Source: Impatiens glandulifera
Taxonomy: Eukaryota; Streptophyta; Magnoliopsida; Ericales; Balsaminaceae
DNA length: 64,000 nt
NCBI RefSeq assembly: GCF_907164915.1
Contig: NC_061862.1
Location: 91,591,995-91,655,994, forward strand
Direction: 5' to 3'
The notes beneath the pieces were generated by a model, which saw nothing but the letters and a program-made list of their open reading frames with translations, was not told where the DNA came from and did not search any database. Positions within the stretch are counted from its first letter, which is position 1; every line of letters starts with the position of its first letter. The position numbers and the translations under genes are program-made. This document shows positions 54,213 through 63,797 of the stretch, in pieces.

Positions 54213-54826
54213 TGTTAGATATTTTAAATTACAGAAAATGTATATACATAATGTTACAAATAAATTAAATAAACTATAATATACAAAGAAAGAAATCACC
54301 AGAATATAATGTTGATTCGAGGCATGTGTTAGACACATTTCCTTTAAAACAGTTTCATCGTCTCCCGTTTGTGCTGGACTTATCTCAAATGGTTGTTTCT
54401 TAAGGTACAACGAATCTAGTAGTGATTCTGCACTGAAATCACTACGCATCGAACTTAATCAATGTACCTAAATTATCACCAGATTTCAATGGAAAATATC
54501 GAATGAAAAACTCGAAGAACACTCACAAAACAAGAAAATGGCTTTTGGAATTCTAGAGTAAGAAAAAATAAATGATAAAGTCATATGAAATGAATAAAGA
54601 ATGGGTATATATATTGTTGAGAATTAAACTTTCAAATAAAACCATTCAAACTTTTTTTTATCAATAAATATTGCTCATTCATTTGTTAATTAGTCCATAA
54701 CTAATTAACATCAGCTTATACGTTGATTTGTAGAAATTCAAGGCTAGACATTCAATGCTAGCTAATTGAAAAATTCATACGTTAGCCAATTGATTGGCCA
54801 ATTAAAGTTAAATATTTATCCTAACA
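54213..54826 (-). repeat. Probable solitary or orphan LTR
   Basis: Minus strand, 614 bp, begins TGTTAGGATAAATATT and ends AATATCTAACA, so it has short inverted TG...CA ends. Inside are a TATATATACCC promoter-like site near 54612-54602 and, downstream of it, a GC-richer segment (54300-54440) of the kind seen after the start site in Copia LTRs, with GTGTCTAACACATGCCTCG. An 82-codon frame at 54449-54201 lies here and is taken as chance. No matching 5-bp duplication was found and no partner LTR is in the window. Confidence 0.5.
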
Positions 54827-54919
54827 TGTTACTTTAATTTTCTAATTAGGCATTAAATATTAATTAAACCATTAATATTTAATTATATTTTGGATTAAAT
54901 TCACTATTATTCACGTTTG

Positions 54920-55714
54920 AATTTAGTGTGAATTTTATTTGATTTTATTTACTCACATTCTTATTTTCATTCATTAATGAAATTAGCATAACTAGGAAGA
55001 TCCTCGTGCGATGCACACGGATAATAATATATTGTTATAACGTCCCTCGTTCATCAAATTTGGTATTGGAATTAAAATATAAAGTATTATTAGTCTAGTT
55101 GGTTAAAGAGTTGTACTTGTTTTATTATGTTGTGAGTTCGAAACATGCCTATAGCATTTTTAATTTTATTTTTAACCGTTTTAAGTTTATGGGCGGGTCA
55201 ACCCAGAATCCAACCCAAATATTCATTTACTCTCACATATATATCCAAATTAACCATAGCTCTCGACCCGGTAATCCGGACACTTTCAAAATTAAGCATC
55301 ATTATATATATAGATTAGTTAGTTAAAAATGTCTCGCGTTCATCAAATTTAGTGTTGAATTTAAAATATAAAATGTTATTAGCCTAGCTGATTAAAGAGT
55401 TGTACATGTTTTGTTAGGTTGCGAGTTCGAAACATACCTATAACATTTTTTATTTTATTTTTAACCGTTTTAAGTTTATGGGCGGGTCAACCCAGAATCC
55501 GACCCAAATATCTATTTACTCTCACATATATTTCCAAATTAACCACAGCTCTCGACCCGACAATCCGGACACTTTCAAAATTAAGCATCATTATATATAG
55601 TGATTCTAACCAGTATATCGAATTTAGTGTAAATTTTATTTAATTTTATTTACTCATATTATTATTTTCATTCATTAATGAAATTAGTTTAACTAGCATG
55701 TATCCCGTGCATTT
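54920..55714. repeat. Tandem repeat family with tRNA-like boxes, left part
   Basis: Two full units, about 55034-55312 and 55320-55600. Each has TCATCAAATTT, then a tRNA-like pair (AGTTGGTTAAAGAGTTGTA and GAGTTCGAAAC), then TTTATGGGCGGGTCAACCCA, CTCTCGACCCGG and AATCCGGACACTTTCAAAAT, ending in a short TA run. The flank CATTCATTAATGAAATTAG followed by ...ACTAG and a CGTGC...GCACG hairpin occurs at about 54964-55015 and 55665-55714, so the block itself is duplicated at about 703 bp. On the minus strand these hairpins are followed by CTAG then T, as at a Helitron 3' end. Confidence 0.7.
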
Positions 55715-55834
55715 TATCACGGCCCACTTGTCTTCCTAACCCAAGAGGCTTAATCTTTCATGAAGGCCCAACACAAGGAACCTTCTAGAAGCCTTGTAAG
55801 AAAGAATGTCATGCTCTACATTAATGGGTCATTT

Positions 55835-55958
55835 AATGTAGTGGTTGGTTGGTAAACTATTAAGGTGGTAGTTGGGTAGTAAGTCATCAATGTAGTAGTT
55901 GGATAGTACACAATTAATGGGGTAGTTGAATGTTATGTAATTAATGCAGTAGGTGGGG
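55835..55958. repeat. 27-bp tandem repeat, 4.5 units, in U3
   Basis: Units start at 55835, 55862, 55889, 55916 and 55943 (partial); pattern AATGTAGTAGTTGGATAGTA plus a 7-base end. The block ends 8 bp before the TATA box and is present at the same place in the 3' LTR (58598-58721). Confidence 0.93.
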
Positions 55959-55965
55959 ATAACCC

Positions 55966-55973
55966 TATAAATA
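55966..55973 (+). promoter_or_regulatory. TATA box in Gypsy 5' LTR
   Basis: CCCTATAAATACC directly downstream of the 27-bp repeats; repeated at 58729-58736. Likely core promoter of the element. Confidence 0.75.
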
Positions 55974-56184
55974 CCTTTGAGGTATTCCTTTGTAAAGTAC
56001 CAAGTATTCAAGTGAGATAATATTAATATTCTTTGTAAGAGTTTACTCTCTCTCTAGAATTCTTGTGTAAATTCTATTAAACGTCGAGTGTTGCGTCGAG
56101 AAAGACTGACTAGTTACTCGTTCTTGCGAAGATCATAACTAGTGCCGCACGGATCGTCAGTGAAAAGACTAAGCCCGTGACAAT

Positions 56185-56196
56185 TGGTATCAGAGC
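56185..56196 (+). promoter_or_regulatory. Primer-binding site of the Gypsy element
   Basis: TGGTATCAGAGC, exact initiator-Met tRNA complement, two bases after the 5' LTR. Confidence 0.93.
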
Positions 56197-56200
56197 TGAA

Positions 56201-58153
56201 ATGACGAAGAGATCGGATGAAAGTTCAAAGGTCGTGGATGAAGTAGAGAATCTTCCCCACGGGACCGGAGAAGATGGTAGGATCTCCCGCAAAGTTCAAA
56301 CGGGAGGATCCAAAGCTACCAAAGAAAGAGAGAGATCAAGGGATGTTATTGTTGACATTATTGCCAGGCTGGAGAAGGTAGAACTCACTATGGCGTACGG
56401 ACAAGATAATGCCGGGGACCTAGAGGAACGCATTACCGAGCTCGAGAAAGAGAGAGACGAGCTCCGAGAAGGAATGCAAGGTGCCTTGAATGAGGTCTTG
56501 TCCAAATGTCAAGAGCAAACTCAGATCATGGAGCAGACCCTACTTGGCGAAATCAGTACCTTGACCGAGAAACTCGAGTTAATGTCATCTAAATTACAAG
56601 CCACTGAAGAGAATGTGGCGCTACTCAAGAAGGCGGTTGCGCAAGAGTGCGGACGTGCGCCTGTAGGAATCCCAAATCCGTCAAGGAAAGATGTTCCAAG
56701 GCCTAAAGCGTATTTAGGCGAGAGGAATGCGAAGGAGATTGATAACTTCTTATGGGGTCTGGATCAGTACTTCAAAGCTCTCGGCCTGGTAGAAGAGGCG
56801 AGGAAGATAGATACTGTCACAACATACTTAGAAGACACTGCAATGTTGTGGTGGAGGCGAAGGAGTAGCGACATAGAAAGAGGTACGTGTTCTATTAACA
56901 CTTGGACCGAATTCAAGGAAGAACTCAAGAGGCAGTTTTATCCTGAAAATGCTATTCGAGAGGCAAGAGCCAAGTTGCGGCGACTCTCACAAAGGGGGAG
57001 TATCAAGGAGTTCATCGCTACTCTCCTTGAGATCCCTAACTACTCAGACGACGAAGCCTTGTTTTCTTTCACAGATGGTCTACAAATGTGGGCAAAGCTT
57101 GAGTTGGAACGGCGTGGTGTCCAAGATCTAAATACCGCGATCGTTGTTGCTGAATCTCTTGTCGAAATGAGAAGACAAGAGAAACCAAAGTCGACTTATG
57201 AGAGGAATGACGAGGGAGAAAATGGTGGAGACCATTTTTACAGCAATGAAGACCCAACTAAGAGGACGAAGCCCAATGGTAGAGGAGATCGGGACGAGAA
57301 ACGTGGAGAGAGACCCCGGATAAAATGTTTCTTTTGTGAAGGGTCGCATAAAGCAAGAGAGTGCCCTATGAAGAACAAACTATCCTCTTTGATGGAGGAG
57401 CAAGAAGGCCTTCACGATGAAGCTCGATTGGGGTCGTTAAATCTCCTTAGTGCCGTTAAAGCAAAGTTTGAAGGGACAAAGACCGCGAAGAAAGGACGAT
57501 TATTCGTGGAAACAAAAGTAAAAAGCCATATGGTTAAAGCTTTGTTGGATACGGGAGCCAACAACAACTTTCTAGAGGTAAAAGAGGCGGAAAGACTAGG
57601 GATTAGGTACACCAAAGAAAAGGGGTGGCTTAAAGCAGTCAACTCGGCACCAAGTGCAACTTATGGAGTTGCTCGTAATGTAAAAGTCAACTTGGGGGAG
57701 TGGACTGGCCTTCTGGATTTCTCCATTATTGACATGGACGACTACAAAATGGTTCTTGGAATAGAGTTCCTAGACAAGGTAAATGCATTTATACTCCCTT
57801 CGGCTAATGCTATGTACATTCTAGAGCAAGGCAATACTTGCACAATACATTTAACACGAGAAGGCAAGAGAGAAACTAGGCACCTCTCTGCCATGCAACT
57901 CTCAAAAGGTGTAAAGGAGGACTATTCATCATCTTTTGTTACTTTGAAAGAAGATGAGAAAACTGTGGTCCAAGAGAAGACACATCCGGAAGTTACAACT
58001 GTCCTAGAGAAAGTTCAGGATGTAATGCTCGCCGAATCTCCAAAGAAACTCCACCATGAGAGAGAGGTGGACCATAAAGAAGAGTTAGTCAATGGTCTAA
58101 ACTATCGGCGACAATCCTTTATCGCATTGAATCTCCCAAATTGGAGGGATTGA
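56201..58153 (+). CDS. Intact Gypsy Gag-protease polyprotein
   Basis: 650 codons with no stop. The frame is open upstream to a GTG at 56177, but ATG 56201 is the better start. Residues about 60-160 are heptad-like and charged (ELEKERDELREGMQGALNE), probably coiled coil. Residues about 185-325 are the retrotransposon Gag core: LGERNAKEIDNFLWGLDQYF, AMLWWRRRSSDIERGTC, WTEFKEELKRQFYPENA, RRLSQRGSIKEFIA. A nucleocapsid zinc knuckle CFFCEGSHKAREC lies near residue 375 (CX2CX3HX4C, usual for this Gypsy type). The protease has ALLDTGANNNFL near residue 447, with D-T-G intact, and GIEFLDKVNAFILPS. The frame ends in the protease-RT linker (LAESPKKLHHEREVDHKEEL), where RT would begin in full elements. 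It could supply particles and protease, but not a polymerase. Confidence 0.95.
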   Translation: MTKRSDESSKVVDEVENLPHGTGEDGRISRKVQTGGSKATKERERSRDVIVDIIARLEKVELTMAYGQDNAGDLEERITELEKERDELREGMQGALNEVLSKCQEQTQIMEQTLLGEISTLTEKLELMSSKLQATEENVALLKKAVAQECGRAPVGIPNPSRKDVPRPKAYLGERNAKEIDNFLWGLDQYFKALGLVEEARKIDTVTTYLEDTAMLWWRRRSSDIERGTCSINTWTEFKEELKRQFYPENAIREARAKLRRLSQRGSIKEFIATLLEIPNYSDDEALFSFTDGLQMWAKLELERRGVQDLNTAIVVAESLVEMRRQEKPKSTYERNDEGENGGDHFYSNEDPTKRTKPNGRGDRDEKRGERPRIKCFFCEGSHKARECPMKNKLSSLMEEQEGLHDEARLGSLNLLSAVKAKFEGTKTAKKGRLFVETKVKSHMVKALLDTGANNNFLEVKEAERLGIRYTKEKGWLKAVNSAPSATYGVARNVKVNLGEWTGLLDFSIIDMDDYKMVLGIEFLDKVNAFILPSANAMYILEQGNTCTIHLTREGKRETRHLSAMQLSKGVKEDYSSSFVTLKEDEKTVVQEKTHPEVTTVLEKVQDVMLAESPKKLHHEREVDHKEELVNGLNYRRQSFIALNLPNWRD

Positions 58154-58477
58154 AGAGACAACCGGAGGAGTTGCTCTTCAAGAAAGGGAAGTGCGAAATT
58201 GACAAGACCGCCAAGAGAATGAAGAAATGGGAGGACAAGAAGAGAAGACACTTGGAGTTCGGAGGAAACCAAGTGGTAGTAAAACTTCTCCTCCATCAAG
58301 AGAGACGATTTTCCAAAGTTCACAAGGGGTCTGTGAGGCGATACGAAGGCCCTTTCTTAAAGAATAAACGGGTTAGAAAGCTAACATATCGCTCAAAACT
58401 TTTGTCGCATTTGGAGACATCATTTAGACTTACAAAGAGGATGCGACGAGGACGTCGCCGGAATGAGTGGGGGAGAA
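58154..58477 (+). pseudogene. Remnant of Gypsy integrase C-terminus
   Basis: A second frame (open from 58141 to 58551) reads RMKKWEDKKRRHLEFGGNQV, VVKLLLHQERRFSKVHKG and SVRRYEGPFLKNKRVRKLTY, the end of a Gypsy integrase/GPY-F region, before passing into the 3' LTR. Only this tail of pol is left; the missing part (RT, RNase H, integrase zinc finger and core) was removed by one deletion close to 58140. Not likely to be expressed on its own. Confidence 0.85.
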
Positions 58478-58945
58478 TGTCACGGCCCACTTGTCTTCCT
58501 AACCCAAGAGGCTTAATCTTTCATGAAGGCCCAACACAAGGAACCTTCTAGAAGCCTTGTAAGAAAGAATGTCATGCTCTACATTAATGGGTCATTTAAT
58601 GTAGTGGTTGGTTGGTAAACTATTAAGGTGGTAGTTGGGTAGTAAGTCATCAATGTAGTAGTTGGATAGTACACAATTAATGGGGTAGTTGAATGTTATG
58701 TAATTAATGCAGTAGGTGGGGATAACCCTATAAATACCTTTGAGGTATTCCTTTGTAAAGTATCAAGTATTCAAGTGAGATAATATTAATATTCTTTGTA
58801 AGAGTTTACTCTCTCTCTAGAATTCTTGTGTCAATTCTATTAAACGTCGAGTGTTGCGTCGAGAAATGCTGACTAGTTACTCGTTCTTGCGAAGATCATA
58901 ACTAGTGTCGCACAGATCGTCAGTGGAAAGACTGAGCCCGTGACA
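58478..58945 (+). repeat. 3' LTR of the Gag-protease Gypsy element
   Basis: 468 bp, begins TGTCACGGCCCAC after the tract GAGTGGGGGAGAA and ends CCCGTGACA, followed by ATTTGCACG of the interrupted repeat. Confidence 0.93.
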
Positions 58946-59428
58946 ATTTGCACGAATAATAATATAAAAAATCGTGTAAAAAATATTACGGTAAAAATTC
59001 TATGGGCGGGTCAACCCACAAGCCAACCCAAGTATCAATTTACTCTCACATAGATACAAATTAACCACAACTCTCGACCCGACAATCCGGACACTTTAAA
59101 AATTAAGCATCATTATATATATATATATATATATATATTAGTTAAAAAGTTGAACTTATATTGTTAAAATGTCACGCGTTTATCAAATTTTGGGTTAAAT
59201 TTAAAATATAAAGTGTTATTAGTTTGGTTGGTTAAAAGGTTGTACTTGTTTTGTTAGGTTACAAGTTCGAACCATATCTATAGCATTTTTAATTTTATTT
59301 TTAACCGTTTTTAAGTTTATGGGTGGGTCAACCCACAATCCGACCCAAGTATCAATTTACTCTCATATATATCCAAATTAACCACAGCTCTCGACCCGGC
59401 AATCCGGACACTTTAAAAATTAAACATC

Positions 59429-59506
<78 letters not shown>

Positions 59507-59691
59507 AAGCGTTTTAAGTTTATGGGCGGGTTAACCCACAATCCAACTCAAGTATCCATTTACTCTCACATATATCCAAATTAATCACAGCTCTCAACTC
59601 GACAATCTGAACACTTTAAAAATTAAACATTATATATATATATATTCTAACTACGTCGCCTACTCATAAAGCTGTCTTATAGATTTTCCAA

Positions 59692-59700
<9 letters not shown>
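58946..59700. repeat. Tandem repeat family with tRNA-like boxes, right part
   Basis: Continues the family broken by the Gypsy insertion. Partial unit 59001-59138 (GGGCGGGTCAACCCA to the TA run), full unit about 59162-59428 with TGGTTGGTTAAAAGG and CAAGTTCGAACC as tRNA-like boxes, and partial unit about 59507-59645. Each ends in a TA microsatellite. The short frame 59323-59508 crosses the TA run and is not a gene. Confidence 0.75.
59429..59503. repeat. (TA)n microsatellite
   Basis: About 37 TA units ending one of the tandem family members. Another lies at 59697-59757, broken by TTATATA near 59740. Confidence 0.97.
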
Positions 59701-59750
<50 letters not shown>

Positions 59751-59870
59751 ATATATAAAGACAGTTGTTATTGGTTGATTTTCCGTCATTAAAGAAAAAT
59801 AGAATTTTTTTTGTTTATTTATAGTTTTTTTAAGTTTTTAGCCCTGAAAATTTTAAATCCTAACTCCTTT

Positions 59871-59950
59871 GACATTATCCAAGGAAGTTTGTCGACTGCG
59901 TATGAAAGAGTGACATTATCCAAGGAAGTTTGTCGACTGCGTATGGAAGA
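59871..59950. repeat. 41-bp perfect-type tandem duplication
   Basis: GACATTATCCAAGGAAGTTT followed by GTCGACTGCGTATG occurs at 59871 and again at 59912; copies differ by one base near the end. Recent local duplication. Confidence 0.95.
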
Positions 59951-61010
59951 GAGAGAAGCTTCTAGTTTCATTTTATTTTACAATATTTTATAATAAAAGA
60001 ATGACAAATGGCATATAATTTATAAAATAAAATGTTACATCAAATAAAAAAGACGGATCAAATGACCGTTGCTTTATCAAAATTAGAACTTCATATAGTT
60101 GTAGATACCCAAATAATAATTTGATTATTTAAAATTAATTAACTAAAATAAAAATATGTGGATTTATATGTTCAATATTAAAAATTGCTATATTAAGTAG
60201 AATGAAAGTAAAATGTTATTTAAAATTATTTTATATATTTATAAAATTGAGAATTTATTAAATTATAATAGTTTATTTTGAAAGAATATTATTTATATAT
60301 TATTATTATATTTATTTTAACATTTAATTATTATAAATAAATAACACTCAAAAATTTACAATTACAAATTCAATTATAAGTTAAAAGTAATGATTTTTTT
60401 AATTTATAAAATAATTTCACTTTGATATCTAGAATGGTATAAAATCATAAATCAAAATAATTTATAAACTAGTAAAATCTTAAATTATAAATTTATTAAA
60501 TATAAGTTTAACTTATTTAAAAGTTTATATTAAATATACTTGTTAGTCTATTTTAAAAATAAAATCATACAATCTTATGACTAAAACTCTATATATTAAT
60601 AATCTTAGTATTGTTACCAATCCTAGTTGATTGCTCCAAATTTATTTTGTGGCTTGATTTAAAATTTATTAAAATATTTTTTTTTTCATTTACTTTTTAA
60701 CTAAAAAGTTTATCTACTTTAATAATATTAAATTAAAACAAAAATAATATTATTTTTTATTTTGACAATTTTTAAAAATGTTATGATTTATGATAATGAT
60801 AAAATGTTTATTTATAACTGAAATATATGTATTAGGCCCAATTCTTGATAATATGACCTTGATATAATTTTAATTTTGTTTTTAAAAATATTCAATATTC
60901 ATCTGATTTGTAACTTGATTTATTTTAACAATAGTTTGTATATATTTAAATTAACAGAAATTGTAAGTAAATTGATGCAAAATTCAAATAAAAGAACTTT
61001 CTATTCGGAT
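59951..61010. other. AT-rich spacer, nothing recognised
   Basis: No coding frame or RNA gene supported. Confidence 0.4.
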
Positions 61011-61703
61011 CTTCTTTCAATTCACCATGAAAAAAAAACTAGTTTACACATCAAGTTGTTCCAGTTCAGCGTGCAGTCAACCCTAGTGTAACTCGGATTG
61101 AACAATTCTTTACCATCGAAGAGAATATTTCTTTAAAGCCAATTTCTTTCTTCTGACCAAAACCCTTCACAACTAACTAAGCCTTATACCTAAGTTGTGA
61201 ACTATTATTTTCGGTCTTCAACTTATACACCTCACTTATTTTTAGTTCTTTTTTTCATGAGATATCTTTACTAAATTGTACGTGAGGTTATCGTGTAAGG
61301 ATTGCATCTCTTCTCGCATGATTTACAATCACTCGTTTTTGTCATCAACTTTGACTATTTCTTTGTAAGATTATGGTTCTCCTCCATTCGCGAGAAATAA
61401 ATACTCATTGGAATGATATCTAATAGAGGATCGACTCTCCCTATTAGATCTTCTCAAAGGTTGTTCAACTAGCGTCATTGTGGTTTCTTCCTCAATGTGT
61501 TCAACTGGCTCGTCATCATTAACACCATAACCGTCGCCTTCTTGAGTGACTGCCCCATGATCAAAACTCATGATAGGTGAAGTTGCATCCAAACTAAGAG
61601 AAATTTCAGTAGAGGAAATAGTTTCTTCAACCTTGTCATTATTATATGTAACTTGATCATCAAGAACCACAACATCTCTATTTCTCACGATCTTCTTCTT
61701 CAT
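61011..61703 (-). pseudogene. Copia-E integrase-RT linker and RT N-terminus
   Basis: The open frame 61703-61371 reads MKKKIVRNRDVVVLDDQVTY, an acidic linker, and RRSNRESRSSIRYHSNEYLF, as expected just before RT. RT text follows in broken frames: YKA-L-RLVVKGFGQKKEI-like near 61180-61140 and an L-VEQLDV-like block near 61060. It ends before the catalytic YVDD block. Confidence 0.8.
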
Positions 61704-61709
61704 CGGATC

Positions 61710-62959
61710 TCATAGGATGTACTCGAACTCTTCGTGACCGTACCTAATGAAGACACACGATTTCACTTTATCGTTAAGCGTTGACCGTTCATCTTTTGAG
61801 ATATGAACGAATTCTCTACAACCAAAGACTCTCAAATGCTTATAAGAGACATCTTTTGATGTCCTAACCCTATTTGGAACGTCATTGTTCAATGCTGCTA
61901 CAAGAGAAAGGTTAATCAAATCAACTGCGATTCTCGATGCCTCCCCCAAAATGACTTAGGTAAGTTTGAATGAGATACATCACACTTTTTCTTCAATTGT
62001 TTTGTTCATTATTTCAGCCACACCGTTGTGTTGAGGTGTCTTTGAAAGTGTTTTCTCCAATCTTATGTTGTGATCTCTATAATATCGTTTAAATGGTCCT
62101 CTATATTCACCGTCATTGTTTAATTTCACGTATCGCAATTTCCTGTATATTTCTCTCTTAACTCTAGCATAGAAATCTTTAAAAACCTTTTAGAACATGA
62201 TCTTTAGTTTTCAAAACATAATATCAAACCTTTTTGGAGTGATCATCAATAAAGGTTACGAAATAATATGCTCCACCAAGAGATTTTTATTACATAAAAC
62301 AAACATCAATATGAATCAAGTCAAGAACATTTGATTTTCTATGTGGATGAAGTGTATGGAATACAACTGTGTGTTTTTCCAGCTAAGCAAACATCACAGG
62401 TTTTCAGAGATGTACCTTGCAAATCGGGAAGAAATTGTTTTCTAGCGAGAGTTTGAAGTCACTTCTCACTAATATGGCCGAGTCTCTTGTGCCACAAATC
62501 AATGTCCACATCTTTCTGAATTAAGTTTATCTCTCCCTTGTACAATTTAGTTTTCACTACATACAACATGTTCGTCTTCATTCCTCTAGCCATCACGAGA
62601 GAACCTTTGGTGAACTTTCACTTACCTTCACTAAAATAATTCCTGAATCCCTCATAGTTGAGTTTTTCCATAAAAATCAAGTTAAGGCGAATGTCTGGAA
62701 CGTGTCTCACATCTCTAAGTATTAATTTTTATCCAATTGTAGTCTCTAAACAAATGTCGTTGATACCCGTTATCTTCGATCAACCGTCGTTACCCATTCT
62801 TAGATTGCAAAGATCTCATCTCGAATATGTAGAGAAAAAATCTCCATAAGAAGTAACGTGAAAAGAAGCACTGGAATCAATCACTCAATCATTATCTTGA
62901 CTTATGAGATTAACACAACCATCCTCGCACACGATGGTAGCGTCGCCTTCTACAACCAC
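61710..62959 (-). pseudogene. Copia-E protease and integrase
   Basis: Protease text near 62900-62650 is badly broken; the region after D-S-A (near 62880) continues with RHVPDIRLNLIF-like text near 62700. GAG-pre-integrase text lies near 62520-62440. Integrase: the FIDDHSKKV-like block near 62250, the N-G-E-Y block near 62105, the AEIMNKTIEE-like Glu block near 62010, then the frame 61949-61710 with MGEASRIAVDLINLSLVAAL, LRVFGCREFVHISKDERSTL and KSCVFIRYGHEEFEYIL. Order and motifs are those of Copia, with many stops. Confidence 0.78.
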
Positions 62960-63780
62960 ATTGGATTTTTTTCACCCTTCTAACCTTCATTTTGTTCTCA
63001 TTTCCATATTTGGCATTATCTTCTCATGTGCCCTAGTTTGTTACAATGATAACACTTAAAACCACAACGAGACTTCGATATTCCTTTGTCCGAGTCATTC
63101 TTTTCATTTTTGTCGTGTGAAGATATGTTCTTACTCCTCCACACGACTTTGAGTTTTCACCTACTAGGGCTATTGAAGTTGTTTTATATTTATCTCTTCT
63201 TTTATCCTCTTCATTGAAAAGAAATTCTTTAACCATGTACATGGTTAGAATACATCATTCGCTGAATTTCTCAACGAAATCACCAACGATTCCTAATTAT
63301 CCGGTAACGAGTTGAGAAGTAGTAGAGCTTGTAGTTCATCATCGAGAGTGATATACATCGATATCATCTGATTTACAAAGCCAATAAACTTTCTAGTGTG
63401 CTCTGTCATACTCTCACTTTCTTTGTACTTCAAGTTCACGATTCGTCAAATTAGCATCTCCTTGTTTCTTGAAGATCCTTCTCGAACATCGACTCCAACT
63501 TCTTCCAAAGTGTTTGTGCATCATTCTCTTCTGCATTGTGGTGGAAAATATTTTGGTCAACTCAATACTTGATCGTAACAGTTTCTTTCCAATTCATAAT
63601 TTTCCAATCTTCATCTCTAGTCGCGTTTGTCTTTGTCATACCTTGTACAAGCCTAAACAAATCTCTACAAATCCAGCATCTTGTGTTTTTAGACCGAAAA
63701 GTTCGTCGAGGTTAGCTTTATCATCCCGATCAAATTTTGTTCCTCCATTGGGAACACACAAAATTTGATCACTCCAACCA
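62960..63780 (-). pseudogene. Copia-E gag
   Basis: From the high end, minus strand: LCVPNGGTKFDRDDKANLDE and LFGLKTQDAGFVEICL, then scattered Gag text with many stops. The frame 63242-63033 reads MYMVKEFLFNEEDKRRDKYK and the basic linker. The zinc knuckle near 63065-63015 reads CYHCNKLGHMRR followed by a stop where Arg/Asp is expected, then C, so its Cys/His spacing (CX2CX4HX4C) is kept but interrupted. Confidence 0.7.
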
Positions 63781-63797
63781 AATGATTTATTGCCACT

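Larger units (their letters stand above)
55715..56182 (+). repeat. 5' LTR of the Gag-protease Gypsy element
   Basis: 468 bp; begins TATCACGGCCCAC (the 3' copy has TGTCACGG) and ends CCCGTGACA. It holds a 27-bp tandem repeat block and a TATAAATA box. Confidence 0.93.
55715..58945 (+). mobile_element. Gypsy-type element encoding only Gag and protease
   Basis: Two LTRs of 468 bp each (55715-56182 and 58478-58945) with about 9 differences by eye (near 2%), so a young insertion. ATTT lies on both sides (55711-55714 and 58946-58949), a 4-bp candidate duplication. Internal length is only 2.3 kb: primer-binding site, one intact Gag-protease frame, then a short segment that matches the end of Gypsy integrase, then the polypurine tract GAGTGGGGGAGAA. 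RT, RNase H and most of integrase are deleted. This is the layout described for terminal-repeat retrotransposons with a GAG domain (TR-GAG). It interrupts a hairpin of the surrounding repeat family. Confidence 0.93.

Noticed and set aside
54201..54449. 82-codon minus-strand frame
   Set aside because: Sits within a probable LTR and ends in a hydrophobic AT-rich tail; no family recognised.
59323..59508. 61-codon frame ending in an Ile-Tyr repeat
   Set aside because: Translation of a TA microsatellite.
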